In this document: piece by piece, positions 12,327 to 23,894 of the stretch
Numbering within the stretch: position 1 is the stretch's first letter
How the letters are laid out: the number at the start of each line of letters is the position of its first letter
Origin: Clarireedia homoeocarpa
Taxonomy: Eukaryota; Ascomycota; Leotiomycetes; Helotiales; Rutstroemiaceae
Assembly: GCA_001465935.1 (NCBI GenBank)
Contig: LNKV01000024.1
Span: forward strand, 248,001-312,000
Reading direction: 5' to 3'
Length of the DNA stretch: 64,000 nucleotides
The notes under the pieces: model-generated
Told to the model about the DNA's origin: nothing
The model's input: only the letters and a program-made list of their open reading frames with translations
Databases searched by the model: none
Program-made: the position numbers and the translations under genes

Positions 12327-13152
12327 TTATGACCTTAACAATCCTCCTAAATCCCTTTCCATCCCACTAACCCTCTCTTCCAATTCTCTCTTCTTTCTCT
12401 CCAGTTGTCTAATCTCTTCTTCTTCTCTTCTCAGATCCTCATCGGTAATCATAGTCTCTTCCCCCCCTTCCTCTTCGCCCTCTAATTCCTCCTCTCCACC
12501 CATGTCCTCATCCTCATCCTCATCTTCTCCCCTATTGAACCTCTCCAACTCCCTCGTCATACGCGCTACCCTCTCCTCGTTAGCTTTCACACTCCCTCGC
12601 AATGCCTCATACTTCCTCCTCAACATCCTAATCTTCTCCGGCACACCCTCAACCGGATACACCGAGTTTAATTTCTCCGCACCCCGCAGCAGCACCTCAA
12701 TATCCACCTCTCCTCTCCCCGTCTCCGTTTTCCTTACCTGCGAATGCAGTTCCGGACCCAGCACTGCAGCTACAGCCGTATTACGCCGAGGAGCACGTCC
12801 ATTGGCGGACGAGGTGACGACTTCGCCAGAGGAGACAGCGAAGACTGTTTGCCGACGGGATGACGACGATGTAGGGTCTGGTTGAAGAGAGGCAGATGGT
12901 GCGGGGGCGGGCGGTGGGACGGAGAAGAGGGCACGTTCGTGAGGTTCGGTATCTCGAATTAGAGAGGTGATGTCGTGGGTTGAGAGCAGAGCATTGGTGA
13001 AGATTTTAGGAGGGGGAAAGCTGTTATGGTGGGGGTTTGGTTAGTGGGGGGATTTCGAACTGTGGGTGGATTTGGGAGTAGACGAACGGTAATGTTGCGA
13101 TTGATTCGGCAGAGAGGGTGATTTGCTCCAAATGACGTTCTAGGAGAGACAT
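12327..13152 (-). CDS. spc34: DASH complex subunit SPC34
   Basis: A fungus-specific outer-kinetochore protein: the DASH/Dam1 complex forms rings around spindle microtubules and couples them to chromosomes. Model on the minus strand: exons 13152-13088 and 13020-12327, 252 aa; the 67-bp intron (GTTCGT...AACAG) keeps phase. The start is MSLLERHLEQI and the splice produces the family-typical LPFPPPKIFTNAL stretch, followed by a DITSLIRDTEPHERALFSVP segment that I recognise from Spc34 proteins. The middle is Pro/Ser-rich. The C-terminal half is a charged coiled coil (MRELERF- and RQLERKKRELEERV-like heptads) split by an acidic Glu/Asp run. The length is close to known Spc34. The first exon is only 65 bp. 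Confidence 0.88.
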
Positions 13153-13179
13153 TTCTGCTTGTTGGAAAGAGGGATTGAC

Positions 13180-13180
13180 A

Positions 13181-13217
<37 letters not shown>

Positions 13218-13219
13218 GT
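13180..13219. repeat. (TGTGTA)n microsatellite in SPC34 leader
   Basis: About six to seven hexamer units end only 28 bp upstream of the SPC34 start codon, so they probably lie in its 5' UTR or core promoter. Copy-number change here could alter expression. Confidence 0.9.
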
Positions 13220-15509
13220 ATTTCCTGGTTGGTTCACGTGATTTTTCCCGATGTCGGATTATGTAAGGTCCAGCCCTTCGTCCACCAGCTCGTTCGATGC
13301 GGATTTCGATGTGGGCTCGTGGGTTATGATGTAGGAGAGTGGGAACCTCAGGCGGTGAGGCGGTTTCGTTCGCGGCGAATATTCCTGCAAGTCCTGCAAC
13401 CATGAACCTTTTACCTTTTCATCGCTTTTTGCCGTTTCTTCTCCTCGCAACACACGAATCAAAATGCTTCATTTTTTCCATATGTACAAAGGTACAGAGA
13501 GGTACACCGACCACATCACGGCCATCCTCGAGGAAGAGAGAAGAAATCCTTCTTTTTCCTTCCTTTTCCCTCTTTCTCCCTCCTCGCTCTTCCTTCCTGA
13601 GAAAATTATCATTGGGACAACGCATTCTTCATCATCAATTTAAATCGCCAATGCCAATTGGGTGGCATGGGATCATGAAGCTGCGAAATCTTCCTCCTCT
13701 CTGCTGCACCGCAATGGGGATGCATCATTGCTGAACTTTGCTGCATACAAAGTACTTTTTTGTTCTCTTGTTCTCTTGTTCTCTCCTTCTCTCCCTCTCT
13801 CCCTCTCTCCCTCTCTTCCTCTCTTCTCATATTCTGGCGCTTTTGATTCTCATTGCGGCGTCTTCTTTCAACTCTCAACCCAGTCGCTCCATCAGATGAA
13901 CCATACCCACTGCAGCCAAGATATCCCATGAATTTTCACAAGCACGAAATTCGGATTCTGTTGAAATTTCCTTGCCTTCTCCTGTCTGCCTCCCTCGAAT
14001 TCTGCCTACTTTCACTGCCACTGATTGTCCCTGTTACTGCCACCACGTCCTGCCTGCCTGCCTGCCTGCCTGCCTGCGCGCCCGCCCGCCCGCTTGCCTA
14101 CTCACATCAACACTCTTTGCATGACCAATGGGCGTTGCATGTCGTAGAGTCATGTTAGCATAAGCTGCAGCTTTCGCCCGCGCCTGCCTAAGTCCCTTTC
14201 TAGACGATTCGACGTCACCATTCTGTCTTTCGAAGCATCACATATCACTCGTATAACGGATTGGAAATCGCAAAATTGCCATTGCGAGATATCTTATACA
14301 GACTTTATTCTATCAAAAACATATAACAGAGCGACAAGAGTTAAGCAAACGAACACACAAAACAAACAGAGTGATCGAACTGATCGACTGTCCTTTCCAA
14401 GAACTTACCACTCGTCCGCTCACTACGAGTACTTACTGTCTGTCACTCGAATACTCAAATACTCCAATCCTCATATCCTCGCATTTTATCGAACGATTGA
14501 CGAACAATTGACGAACAATTGACGAACGAATACGCCTACATCAACACAACAAGGTTCCACCTTGACCTTATCTGCTCAATACTTATAGGCTGATTATTTG
14601 CTGATTGAATATCACCGAGTTGCATATTCCCCTTCCTTCTTATCTCCTTGAATTGCCTCCCAACTCTCTTCCACTCCATTCAATTCGTCTCAATCCCGAT
14701 CCTTTATCCTGTCCTGCCCGATGATCGGGAAGAAAAGCCAGAAAGTCGAGAAATTCCAGAAAGTCCAATTAGATCACCAAAACTCCCAAAAACTCTATCC
14801 CAGAAAAACTTTTGCAACATCTGCGGGGCAGTTTCTGTGTCCTTGGTGGAGTCAAGTTACGGCATAAGGCATAAGACATAAGACAGCATAAGACATAAGA
14901 CAGCATAAGAACGTCCTTTCGGCTTGCCGCATCATTCCTTCCAAGATCCCGGAACATCTTAATATCTTCGGAATTCCCCCCCCAATCTCGTTATATCATT
15001 GTCGAGGGTCGTGAGGGTACCTTACGGATTTCCACAACCATTCGAAACATATTGGGTCCCTTTCTCATCTCTGCAAATAAGGTCCAGTCCAGTCGGCCCA
15101 CTCGCACTTCATTTATAAAAATAATTTCTACGCCAATTATTGGTCGCCTTATTAACTCGGATCTACACTGGACCTGGACCCTTGTTCTAAAGACCAAACT
15201 TAGGACCTCTCGAGCCCTCTCAGAAAGCCCTCTCGGAGCCCCTCGTTTACACCTTTTGATACCAAACCAGACCCTCCCCATTCGGCAATTGGAAAGAGAA
15301 AGGCTTCGATTTCAGATTGCGAGGCTTCTTTTTCCCCCTTGACTTTCTGAGAGATTATCATGACCTGTAATCATCCATATCTTCCTTCTCCTTCTCGGAG
15401 AGATTTACCAAAAACGTTGTCACCTTGACGTCGAAAAACGTTTGACACTTCCTTTGTGCAGGACACATACAACATTTTACAATTGCTCGCGATATAGCAC
15501 TCACCAAAT
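13220..15509. other. Intergenic, divergent promoter region
   Basis: A 2.3-kb gap between divergent SPC34 (-) and the conserved hypothetical gene at 15510 (+). No gene is supported. It contains CT-rich tracts (13780-13815), a (CCTG)n run near 14050, repeated ATTGACGAAC units near 14490-14530 and an imperfect CATAAGACATAAGACAG repeat near 14870-14905. Much of it may be a long 5' leader of the downstream gene. Confidence 0.5.
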
Positions 15510-16403
15510 ATGCGGCCTACCACACCCAATTATAATTTCGCTCAGAGCGCCGTGCCTTCATCACCACCTGAGACGCCGACATTTTCGTCGTTCGCATTCA
15601 AAATGCGCCCACCGTTTATAAATTTCTCTCGGCCAAGGTCGCATGCGAATGGCATTACACCCAATGGCACAGGGCCTCACTTTAGCTACACTCGATCCGA
15701 CAATCTCTCGCCCCGATCGACCTCTCCATCCTCTGAATTATCTAGCAGCGCAAGCCCGCCACGATCCTTAAGTTCTGGATCTCCGCAGTCACCTCTTTCA
15801 TCACCACGAACAGTTCCAAAGATAGTGGATGACGGCAACTTTACATTAGAAGAAATTACCTCAAGCGACTCTGACGAATATGACAGCAACGACGAAGAGC
15901 TGATCATACGTCCACATCAGTATGAGGATGCCGAGTCAGAAAAAGCACCTTCAATTAGGTCTGTTCAACATGAATTGGACCCAAATGTAATTCGAGATCT
16001 GCGGGATCTGGATCCATTTTTCAATGACGAACAAGAGTCGTTAGATGACCGTGAAGAATGGGTACGACAACAACGGGAGGAAAAGCGTCGCAGACGTAGA
16101 AGCTCTGTTACTGTGCAGAAGCGCAACTTTGAGCAAAGTATTGGCAGTGACACGGATGATGAGGATATACAGCCGCCGGATCACTTATCCGCCAATGAAG
16201 CGGGATCTAGTGCGCGAAGGCTACGAAGGAAAGTGGGCGATCGAATGAGTCTCGTTTTCGACGACCCTCCACCACGAATTCCCGAGGTAGAGGAGCCGGA
16301 AAGCTGTGAGGAGATAGTGGATGGTACGGACGATGACCCCACTGCCCTGAAAGAGCTTCCATATTACATTTTTCAAGAAGACATGGATTTGGATTCCAAT
16401 TGA
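15510..16403 (+). CDS. Conserved hypothetical nuclear-type protein, Ser/Pro-rich
   Basis: A single-exon frame of 297 aa whose function I do not recognise. The N-terminal ~110 residues are dense in Ser/Pro pairs (candidate proline-directed phosphosites). An acidic block follows (DSDEYDSNDEE, about residues 121-131). Next is a charged segment with a basic patch (EEKRRRRRSS, about 190-199) that could serve as nuclear localisation, then a second acidic stretch (SDTDDEDIQ). The C-terminal part (RRLRRKVGDRMSLVF followed by PPPRIPEVEE) looks like the most constrained region. Composition and the absence of internal stops argue that it is real. The start is supported by the frame beginning at an ATG after a long untranslated AT/CT-rich leader. 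Confidence 0.75.
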   Translation: MRPTTPNYNFAQSAVPSSPPETPTFSSFAFKMRPPFINFSRPRSHANGITPNGTGPHFSYTRSDNLSPRSTSPSSELSSSASPPRSLSSGSPQSPLSSPRTVPKIVDDGNFTLEEITSSDSDEYDSNDEELIIRPHQYEDAESEKAPSIRSVQHELDPNVIRDLRDLDPFFNDEQESLDDREEWVRQQREEKRRRRRSSVTVQKRNFEQSIGSDTDDEDIQPPDHLSANEAGSSARRLRRKVGDRMSLVFDDPPPRIPEVEEPESCEEIVDGTDDDPTALKELPYYIFQEDMDLDSN

Positions 16404-17504
16404 TGGAGTTGCTACTTAGAGGAGGTCTGGCGGGAGGGAAAAATAGGAGAATGCATGCGGAGGTGGCGGCTGTTGATAGAAGGGGGTCATGATTTTAACG
16501 ACTAATGAATGAAATGATATCGCATGAACGACCTTTATGAAAAATACATAGAGCTGCATTTTTTTTCTTTTCATTCTTTTTTTTTTTTTTTTTCTTGGAG
16601 GGGGAGGGGGGGAGAGCAAGCGAAGCAAGCGTGTCACTGGGCAGGATCATTTTCTAGGGTGGATGTTCGTCTTCGTTCATATTATATATATCATATCATA
16701 AGATAAGATAGCATGCATAGGATAGCATAGTAAATGTAACGATAGTCTTGCTGTTCGAGATTACGCGTTTCATCTCTTTTTTAGACTTTGGTTCACGGCT
16801 GGGGTAGCTGAAACAGAGGAGAAGCTGGGATTCGTTGCGGTTGTGGAGATTGGGGGGTTGATTCTCTGGATGGTACGTATATGTTCTGGCAGATTACTAC
16901 AGCTAGATAGCTTGTGAAGAATGTTCAAATCCAGTTGGTATATCCTTCTTCATTCTTGAATCGAGTTTCACTATACCGAGAGGCAGAAGCTCAGCAGGAT
17001 GAAACGACCAAGGTGTTGATCTGACGTCCATATTATGCCGTGGAGGTTGGAGCCTTAGATCTTGGGACGAGTAAAAATAGTAAATTCTCATACAACATAT
17101 ATATCAGGCTGTCTTCTTTGGGTCGTTGAAGTCAGTAACATGACTTGCTGGTAAGTAATTTACGTGTAGATACTCAACGTTTTTTTTTTTTTTTGGAGAT
17201 TTTGGAGATGACCCTTCTTCAATGTGTATATGCAGGGAGGCAGGCACGCAGGTTACCACCAAGTCTCTTTGTGCCCATGTATTATTCCCTTTCCGCTAGA
17301 CTTCACAAGCTTACAGCTGACCGCCTTGGACTTCGGTACTCGGAGATCAATTCTTGGGGCTAGAGTAGTCGAGCGGAACAACATACAAGACGACCACCAT
17401 AAACACACCACATAAAATCAACTTCTGTCTCCTCCAACTATACCTCAGTAAATTTTCATTCCTTTAATTCGTTTTCATCTAAACCAAACTGATAAACCGT
17501 CATC
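16404..17504. other. Intergenic
   Basis: No gene is supported. Poly-T runs occur near 16578 and 17182, and ATATC/TAAGATA runs near 16690. The last ~150 bp are AC/CT-rich and probably form the TAF12 leader. Confidence 0.5.
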
Positions 17505-19617
17505 ATGAATAATGGCTCTCAAAGCCAGCCTGCGCAGGGCCAAGCAGGTAGCTCACAACCACGCCCTCAACCACGACCACTCCATCTCTTTCGGCCAGAG
17601 AATATGCGCCAACTACCAGATTCATTTTCGCAAGAAGAGAAGACAAACTGGGAGGCAGGCTTGAGGCAGCTATGGAGCAAGATCGAGAATAATCCAGAGG
17701 ACCATCCTTCCCACATGGACGCAAAACGGAAATTGGCCGAATTCTCAAAGAATCTCACTTTAAAGGTTCAAACCTTTCGCACGCAGCAAAAGGCCTTGCA
17801 AGCGCAACAAGCGGCACAACAGGCTGCGAATGCAAATGCGAATAATCAAGCGCAACAGAATCAAAACAAGCCACAGCCAGAACAACGCCCGCAGCAACCC
17901 CAGCAACAAGCTTCGCAACAATCTCAACAGCCACAGGAAGGCCAGAATAATGGCGGAAATCCATCGAACAATTCACAGCAATCGGCGCATCCTCCCATGA
18001 ATAAGCAACCAATACCAGAGAAAATTCTTACTCATGTCAACGGGTTCCCATGGGTTTTACCTCCAAATATTGCCCAAGGCTCTCCGGAGGGTGTAAAATG
18101 GCTTACAGAAATCAAGGGCAGGTATGCCAAAGGCTTGATCGCCATGGAGAACGCAAACAGGGCCATCAAGATGAACGAGGAATGGATCAAGAAGATAAGG
18201 GAAGAGAGAACTGCGACGGAACAAGAAGAGAAGGAATTTATGGCGAAAGACGCTGATGCAAAGAAACAACATGGTACCGCCAGAAAATTCGTAGAAGAGT
18301 TACGTGAGACACAAAGGCGCGTTCAAAATTCTTCAAAAGCTGCTGGAGCTCCAAATGCGAACGCAAATGGAAATGGCGGAGGAGGTGCCCCTGCTGGTGC
18401 TACTGCTGCCACTGGCGGAAATGGTGCAGCCAATGCGGCCAATGGAGGCAATCCCAACCCCGCTGCCCCTAGGCCACAGGTGAATTTGCAGCAGCCATCG
18501 AACCCGGCTTTGCAAAACACTCAGACTGTTAACGCAGCTATCGAACAAGCACGAAATCAACAACAAATGGGTGGTGTCCGGCCTCCCATACCACAAAACG
18601 GCCAAATGTCACAGACTCAAACTACTCAGCTGCAAGCACCAAATGCTCCTTCTCAGACAAACATGTCCCAGCCTGCTGGTGGAGTAGCGCAAAATGTCAA
18701 AGCCGAAACTGGCCCTCCAACACAGATTAATACAGCAGTGACCCAGATGCAAAACCAAGCCAGACCTGGACAGACGAACTCACCACAATCAGCTGTTCCC
18801 CAATCAGCTACTTCAGTCAACGTACCTAATCTTAACGAGCCAAAAGCTCTGACCCATCAAGCGGCGCTTCAGACCGCGGCACAGAATTATTCCAGCGGCC
18901 AGATATCAAGTACCCCGACTGTTATGGGTCATTCTCATACTCACCCTAATGCCGTACAAAGGGATCCGATAAATGTTAATTCACAAAAACTTCCGATTCC
19001 CAAACAATTACCAGAAAGAGCAACAGCGCCACCACAGCCTGTACAAATGTCCCAATCACGACCTACATTTTCCGGCGGCCCGTCTGGATCGGGAAGCGGA
19101 GTAATGGGACAACCAGTTCTGGCGAAACCACCGGGTTATATTTTGGATGGTGAAGGCGATCGCGTTCTAAGCAGGAAGAAGTTGGACGAGCTGGTCAAGC
19201 AGGTTACTGGTGGAGGTGAGAGTATTTCCGGGGGTGGCTTGACCGCTGAGGTCGAAGAGGTATGTCACGAGTTTATGGCACTCATCTCATTCATTTTCAA
19301 GTTTCTATGTTCTATGTTGGGATGCGGTAATCGTTTTTGTCGATCTAACACACCTCTAGTCTGTTCTTACTGTCGCCGACAACTTCGTGGATCAAGTTCT
19401 GCAAGCAGCATGCAAAAACGCAAAGGAGCGCGGGTCAAACATCCTCGAAATCCGCGACATTCAGCTTACTCTAGAACGTGGCTACAACATTCGTATTCCT
19501 GGTTATGCTAGCGATGAGATCAGGACGGTTCGCAAGATCGCGCCTAGCTCGGGGTGGATTAACAAGATGAGCGCGGTTCAGGCGGCAAAGGTGACGGGCG
19601 GGAAGAGTACTGATTGA
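17505..19617 (+). CDS. taf12: TFIID/SAGA subunit TAF12
   Basis: A histone-fold subunit shared by TFIID and SAGA; it pairs with TAF4/ADA1-type partners for RNA polymerase II transcription. Model: exons 17505-19259 and 19360-19617, 670 aa; the 100-bp intron (GTATGT...CTCTAG) is phase 0. The histone fold spans the intron: RKKLDELVKQV, then SVLTVADNFVDQVLQAAC, then an ILEIRDIQLTLERGYNI helix, ending with IPGYASDEI. That order and the RGYNIRIPGY ending are characteristic of TAF12. The N-terminal two thirds are Gln/Asn/Ala-rich and probably disordered, with one charged helical block (about residues 180-270). Length fits filamentous-fungal TAF12, which is longer than the metazoan form. Confidence 0.93.
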
Positions 19618-20522
19618 TTCATTTGCGGATACGCTTTGTTCGATGGGATGTAGGGATGGAAAGTAATCAACTGGCAGGGAGTTTTGGGGGAAATCCGGGA
19701 GGACTCATAATTTGAAATGACGGGCATGGATTCTGTTGGAGGCGTTGAAGGAATACAATCTTCTTCCTCTGTGCATGGCTTTGTTTAGCCTCTTTCTGAT
19801 ATTGTGGCTTTTACAGCTGCTGCAAATTTGCATATTTTGCTCGGAATAACTTATGTTGCATTTTACAATACTTGAAACTCCCTTGTCATCTGTCTATAGT
19901 GGAACTATCCAGCGGCAACGCACACGTGATGCAGATGTGATCTCGTGCTTTAATTTTCTATGAGTAGCTAGGAACAAAAGAGGCTCGGAGTTGTTCTCGT
20001 GCTCGAGGTCATCTCGGAGCACGCGGGACAAATGGAAGATATATCGAACTGGAATTGATTGATAGCTGTATAAGCCGTATATTACTTGAGATTTATTATT
20101 AAAGTAAATAATTAAATAATTTCATACTTGATATTCATTTACACATCGGGAGCTTGCAGGTTGCTTTAAAGCTGCTCTCCAGGCACCAAAATGACTCGCG
20201 TTTAGTTGCACGCAAGGTCGCTAATTTAGCCGTACCTTCATCTTTGAGCTTGGGTGTTGTAAATGTAACCCGAGATTCTGAGAGACAACAAAGTAGACAG
20301 CTACAACAAGTTCCTCTAAAACCTCAACAATACACAGCTTCCTTTAATCATCACCATCTCTCAAACCTCTGCGCTTGCTTGCACTCTCCAGCAACTTCGT
20401 TTCGGAAGTACAAAAGCGATTGTACTATATCTTAATCCATCCCACTCAATCTCACACAAAGTCAAAGCTCTACGTCACGAAAGGGCGCCTTGTTGCTAGA
20501 CTCCCAACATCGATTCTTCGAT
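19618..20522. other. Intergenic
   Basis: No supported gene. AT-rich stretches lie around 20080-20140 (ATTAAATAAT). The last 250 bp probably hold the RPN3 promoter and leader. Confidence 0.5.
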
Positions 20523-22460
20523 ATGCCGGGCAAGACACCATATAAGGCCGACAGAGATCCAGTTGAGAATGGAGTCAATGGTACGAAAGATGTCGAGATG
20601 AAGGATGATGCGCCGAATTCATTGAAAGGTGGTAAGGGAAAGAAGACCAAGGAAGGCGAAGAAGAAATGACCGTTGTTGTCCCGCCACCAAAGGGCTCAA
20701 AACTATCTGTTCCTCCTTCAAACAATGGCGATGAAGATGTTTCCATGGAAGGTGCCGCGGAGGGCGGGGAAGAAGCGGGCGCTGAGAAGGTTGATCCCGT
20801 GGCTAAGGCTGTTGCAGGTATGTGGAGATCTATCCAACATAGGTTTTGCTTCATCCATTACAAGAGACTGACTCTTTATTCATTTTTGCAGATATCAAGA
20901 GCAACTTCCCATTATTAGAGCGAGCTGTTACTTTGTTCGATGCCAGATTCACCCTCCGCGCTCTACGATCTATCTCTTCGATCAGAAAACATCTTACAGC
21001 TGATATTCTGGCGCAAGTTATCACCGAAACATACCCATCAACAAGTCCCCAAGCAAAATACTTCCTCACTACTCTCGATAGAGAAAATGCTAGCTTCAAT
21101 AAGCCTTCAACGTCGGAAATGGAGATTGATAGCGACTCGAAGGGCGCCAAATCCGGGAAAAAGGAAACCAAGGAAGCCATACCTGAGATCGACGTCTTCC
21201 TCGGCATTCTTCTTCAAATATTCTACCTTGACAACAAGGAGCATGAAAAGGGCTCGCTCTTCTCTTCTCGCCTCGCTGGTATCATTCACAGCCATAATCG
21301 TCGAACTTTGGATTCTCTTTCTGCCCGCGTGTACTTTTACTGGTCTTTGTTTTGCGAGCAGTTGGCGCCACTTCCACCTTCCCCTGCGTCTCCCGTTGTA
21401 GCTATTCGACCTTCTCTACTTTCTGCTCTTAGAACCGCTGTTCTGCGCAAGGATGTAGATACACAATCTACCGTTATTGTTCTTCTATTACGCAACTACC
21501 TCTCAACCTCCCACATCACCCAAGCCGATCTTTTAATCTCGCACACCAAATTCCCGGAAAGTGCATCAAATAACCAGGTTGCGAGATATCTGTACTACTT
21601 GGGGCGCATAAGAGCAATTCAACTGAGATATACTGAGGCTCATGAACATCTAACTGCCGCCACTCGTAAAGCACCATCAAGCCCAAGCGCAGCAGGATTC
21701 TCACAAACTGCGACAAAGCTACTTCTTGTGGTTGAATTGTTGATGGGTGATATTCCTGATCGAGCAACCTTCCGAATTCCTAGCCTCGAGCGTGCTTTAC
21801 AACCATACTTGGAGCTAGTTCAAGCAGTTCGTGTAGGATTGATTGGAGAGTTTGAAGCTTGTATTGCGAAGCATGCGGAAGCCTTTAAGCGCGATGGAAC
21901 ATACACCTTGATTCTCCGGCTACGACAAAACGTCATCAAGACCGGTATCCGAATGATGTCACTCTCATACTCTCGTATCTCTCTCCGAGATATCTGCATA
22001 CGCCTGAAGCTCAACAGTGAGGAATCTGCCGAGTATATCGTTGCAAAGGCTATTCGAGATGGTGTCATAGAGGCATCTTTGGATCGTGAGAGGGGTTTCA
22101 TGAAGAGTAAGGAGGTGGGAGATGTTTATGCTACGAGGGAACCTGGAGAAGCTTTCCATGATCGTATTCGTGCTTGTCTTGCACTTCATGATGAGAGTGT
22201 TAAGGTATGTTATTTTATGGATCCCTACGAACTTGCTACGGAGGAACTTTTTTCTTTCTTTTTTTTTCTTTTTTCTTTTTGAAAATGATTTGGTGCTAAC
22301 TTTTGGGAACTTCTAGGCTATGCGTTTCCCGATGAATCAACATAGATTGGAACTTAAGAATGCGCAGGAGGCGAGAGAAAGGGAGCGTGAGATGGCAAAG
22401 GAGATTCAGGATGGGGATTTGGATGAGGATGATTTGGGAGGGGATTTTGAGGGTATGTAA
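20523..22460 (+). CDS. rpn3: 26S proteasome non-ATPase regulatory subunit RPN3
   Basis: A PCI-domain subunit of the 19S lid, needed for lid assembly and proteasome function in nucleus and cytosol. Model: exons 20523-20817, 20892-22204 and 22317-22460, 583 aa, all phases consistent. After a Lys/Glu-rich N-terminus (~95 residues) comes the helical repeat region (FDARFTLRALRSISSIRKHL). The middle contains LGRIRAIQLRYTEAHEHL, and the PCI domain (about residues 370-510) contains YSRISLRDICIRLKL with the winged-helix segment AEYIVAKAIRDGVIEA. The C-terminal exon supplies AMRFP and an acidic tail ending in EGM, as in other Rpn3 proteins. The intron 2 donor is followed by a long poly-T run. Confidence 0.94.
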
Positions 22461-23894
22461 GATGTGGTGAATGGGGGGAATGGTGGGGGGTGATAGGGTG
22501 TGGTATGAGTGTGGTATGAATGGTACGTTCAGAGATGGGGAATTGGGAACAGAGAGAATGGACTTGCTGATGCAATTGCCCTTCTTTTCTCTATTCTACA
22601 TTTCTTCTGATGAACGATGTATACAAATTTTGCTAAGGTGGGGTGGTGGTGGGGAGGGCCAGGGGGGGCTTGTAGTAGGCACATGCGTATGTGGTTCCTT
22701 GCTTGCTTGCTTGCATGCTTGCATGCTTGATTACTAGAAGGCATGAATCAACCGGATGGTATGATATGATATGGGTTTGCTATGCTATGCTACGCTATGA
22801 TATGATATTGGTAGGAGAGAGAGCTGGTTTGGTGGCTTGGTGAAACTTTGGTGATGATGGGAAATATTACACCGCTGCCCTTCAACTATATCTTGTCTTG
22901 CTATTACTATTACTGCTTCTATTATATTATATTATATTATATCATAGTGTATAGTGTTGCTGCGTTTTACTGAATTATACTTACTCTCTTTGGTGATAAT
23001 ACTAAATTACTCTTTTTCTTTCCTCTTTTTGGATTCAAAAATGTTATAACAACTGTAAGTCGGATTAGTAAATTAACAAGTAAAGTATTGTAAAGTAAAG
23101 TATAAGTAAAGTTAAAATACAAAACTACATTATAATGTACAAATTCCTTTCTTGGATTATTTATACACAGCAGAGTGTGTATACAGCAGAGTAAAGTAAA
23201 GTAAAGTAAAGTAAATTATCCCGAGGCTGACTGACGCACGCGCCTTGAGCCTTGTCGCGTAACCCTAACCTTACCTTATCGCGATTTCCTTTTGGGGGGG
23301 GATGTGTAACAAGGTTAAGTTGAATAAAGTTAAGTTGATTAAGAAAGTCGTAGCCTTGTGCATGTAATGTAAATAAACTAACGTAGAACGACGTTGGTGA
23401 GGATTTATCTTTTTTTTCTTCTTTTTCTTCTTCTGGAGAGAGGAATTGGAATTGGTTGATTGATTGTGCATGTTGATATTTGGATTGATTGAGTGCGAGG
23501 GGTTTTGATTGAGCGGTTAGATTGTTGGATCTAGAGAGAGAAAGAGGTAGAGGTAGAGGTAGAGATACTTTTGCGCGAGATCTTGAGGGAGGGAAGGGAA
23601 GGGAAGGGAGGGATTGCTGGGTGGACACTATTGACGGACTTTGGGTTGTTCTGTTGCCTACAATTGGAATTGGAATTGGAATTCAATTGAGAGGAGGGAA
23701 GAGCTACGAAAGAAGGGAAGGGATTTATTTCTGCGGGAGGCAGAGACTGAGATAGAGGGATAACGACAAGGTGGGATTGTGCTGCTCGAAGGGGTGGAAT
23801 AGATTGATACGGAGAAAACTTTGGCAAGACGAAGTGCGAGAGAAGGAACGCAGAAGCAGGCAAAGGAAGAAACGCAGAAGCGAACGGACCAAAG
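22461..23894. other. Intergenic
   Basis: No gene supported. Notable tracts are GCTTG repeats (22695-22728), TATGATATGATA and CTATG runs (22762-22805), ATTAT repeats (22920-22940), AAAGT repeats (23190-23212), GAGGTA repeats (23545-23562) and GGAATT repeats (23660-23685). Minus-strand frames here consist of these repeats. Confidence 0.55.
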
